From positions 1 to 5,769 of the forward strand of contig DUCA01000067.1 in assembly GCA_012960055.1 (NCBI GenBank): a stretch of DNA of 5,769 bases. Direction: 5' to 3'. This document shows positions 5,376-5,769 of the stretch, piece by piece. The position numbers and the translations under genes were made by a program. How positions within the stretch are numbered: the stretch's first letter is position 1; every line of letters starts with the position of its first letter. The notes beneath the pieces were generated by a model. It worked only from the letters and a program-made list of their open reading frames with translations. It had not been told where the DNA came from and did no database searches. The DNA is from Cycloclasticus sp. (GTDB lineage: Bacteria; Pseudomonadota; Gammaproteobacteria; Methylococcales; Cycloclasticaceae).

Positions 5376-5769
5376 ATGAACGTATTAGTTACCGGTGGTA
5401 CTGGCTTTATTGGCTCTGCCCTATGTCGCCGTTTATTGGAAGATAAGCATGATGTCACGGTGTTGACACGTCATCCAGACACCATAAAAGCTTCCCTTAA
5501 AAGCATCGTTGAGCTTGAACAACTAAAGGATGAGCTTGTTTTTAATAGTGTGATTAATTTGGCGGGTGAGCCGATTGCCAATAAGCGATGGAGCGATAAA
5601 CAAAAGCAACGTATTGTAAACAGCCGCTTAGAGACAACGCAGAAGCTTATTAGCTACTTTAAGACCCGCGAACATAAACCTAAACTCTTCATCAGCGGAT
5701 CTGCCATTGGCTATTATGGTATTGACGAAAGCAATGATTCTTTTGATGAATCGGCGTCTGGGGATGACA
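5376..5769 (+). CDS. TIGR01777/YfcH-type NAD(P)-dependent epimerase, 5' part
   Basis: The first 131 codons of an extended short-chain dehydrogenase/reductase are present; the frame stays open to the window edge. The nucleotide-binding motif is at the very N-terminus (MNVLVTGGTGFIGSALCRRL, pattern TGxxGxxG). VINLAGEPIANKRWSDKQKQ near 67-86 and SGSAIGYYG near 108-116 are hallmarks of the TIGR01777 group that includes E. coli YfcH (about 300 residues in full). Members are cytosolic, presumed sugar-nucleotide epimerase-like enzymes whose substrate is not established. No strong ribosome binding site precedes the ATG (GGACAG is the nearest purine-rich run), but the start fits the family exactly. 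The gene lies 39 bases after the DUF2789 stop. The catalytic C-terminal half lies outside the window. Confidence 0.92.
   Translation, partial: MNVLVTGGTGFIGSALCRRLLEDKHDVTVLTRHPDTIKASLKSIVELEQLKDELVFNSVINLAGEPIANKRWSDKQKQRIVNSRLETTQKLISYFKTREHKPKLFISGSAIGYYGIDESNDSFDESASGDD

Overview
The window looks like chromosomal DNA of a gammaproteobacterium with moderate GC. The evidence is the combination of a TrhO-type tRNA hydroxylase, a YaeQ protein, a DUF2789 protein and a YfcH-type epimerase, all families common in Pseudomonadales, Alteromonadales and related marine groups. The sequence does not allow a safe genus call. I found no rRNA, tRNA, CRISPR array, complete insertion sequence, phage gene or recognisable defence system.

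Layout. Bases 1-400 hold no secure gene. They contain a terminator-like inverted repeat, a second terminator candidate, a possible gene remnant broken by an in-frame stop, and one doubtful 22-residue ORF. From 401 to 1756 on the minus strand lies a group II pyridoxal-phosphate amino-acid decarboxylase with a GTG start and its own upstream AT-rich region with two dyads. From 1930 to 3846, also minus, is a tight three-gene operon transcribed in the order trhO, class I SAM methyltransferase (7-nt overlap), 60-residue membrane protein (13-nt gap). It has a good sigma-70-like promoter at 3897-3924 whose spacer is filled by a perfect dyad, and a hairpin at its end. Bases 3925-4439 are non-coding and unusually rich in short hairpins. 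yaeQ (4440-4967, minus) diverges from a DUF2789 gene (5106-5336, plus), which is followed after 39 nt by a yfcH-like epimerase that runs off the window.

Function. The genes are mostly housekeeping or accessory metabolic. TrhO hydroxylates U34 of certain tRNAs. The overlapping methyltransferase and the small membrane protein have unknown substrates, and their coupling to trhO is the most testable functional lead here. The decarboxylase probably makes an amine from an aromatic or other amino acid, but its substrate cannot be read from sequence alone. No clear novel multi-gene system is visible; the leads are modest and are stated as such.
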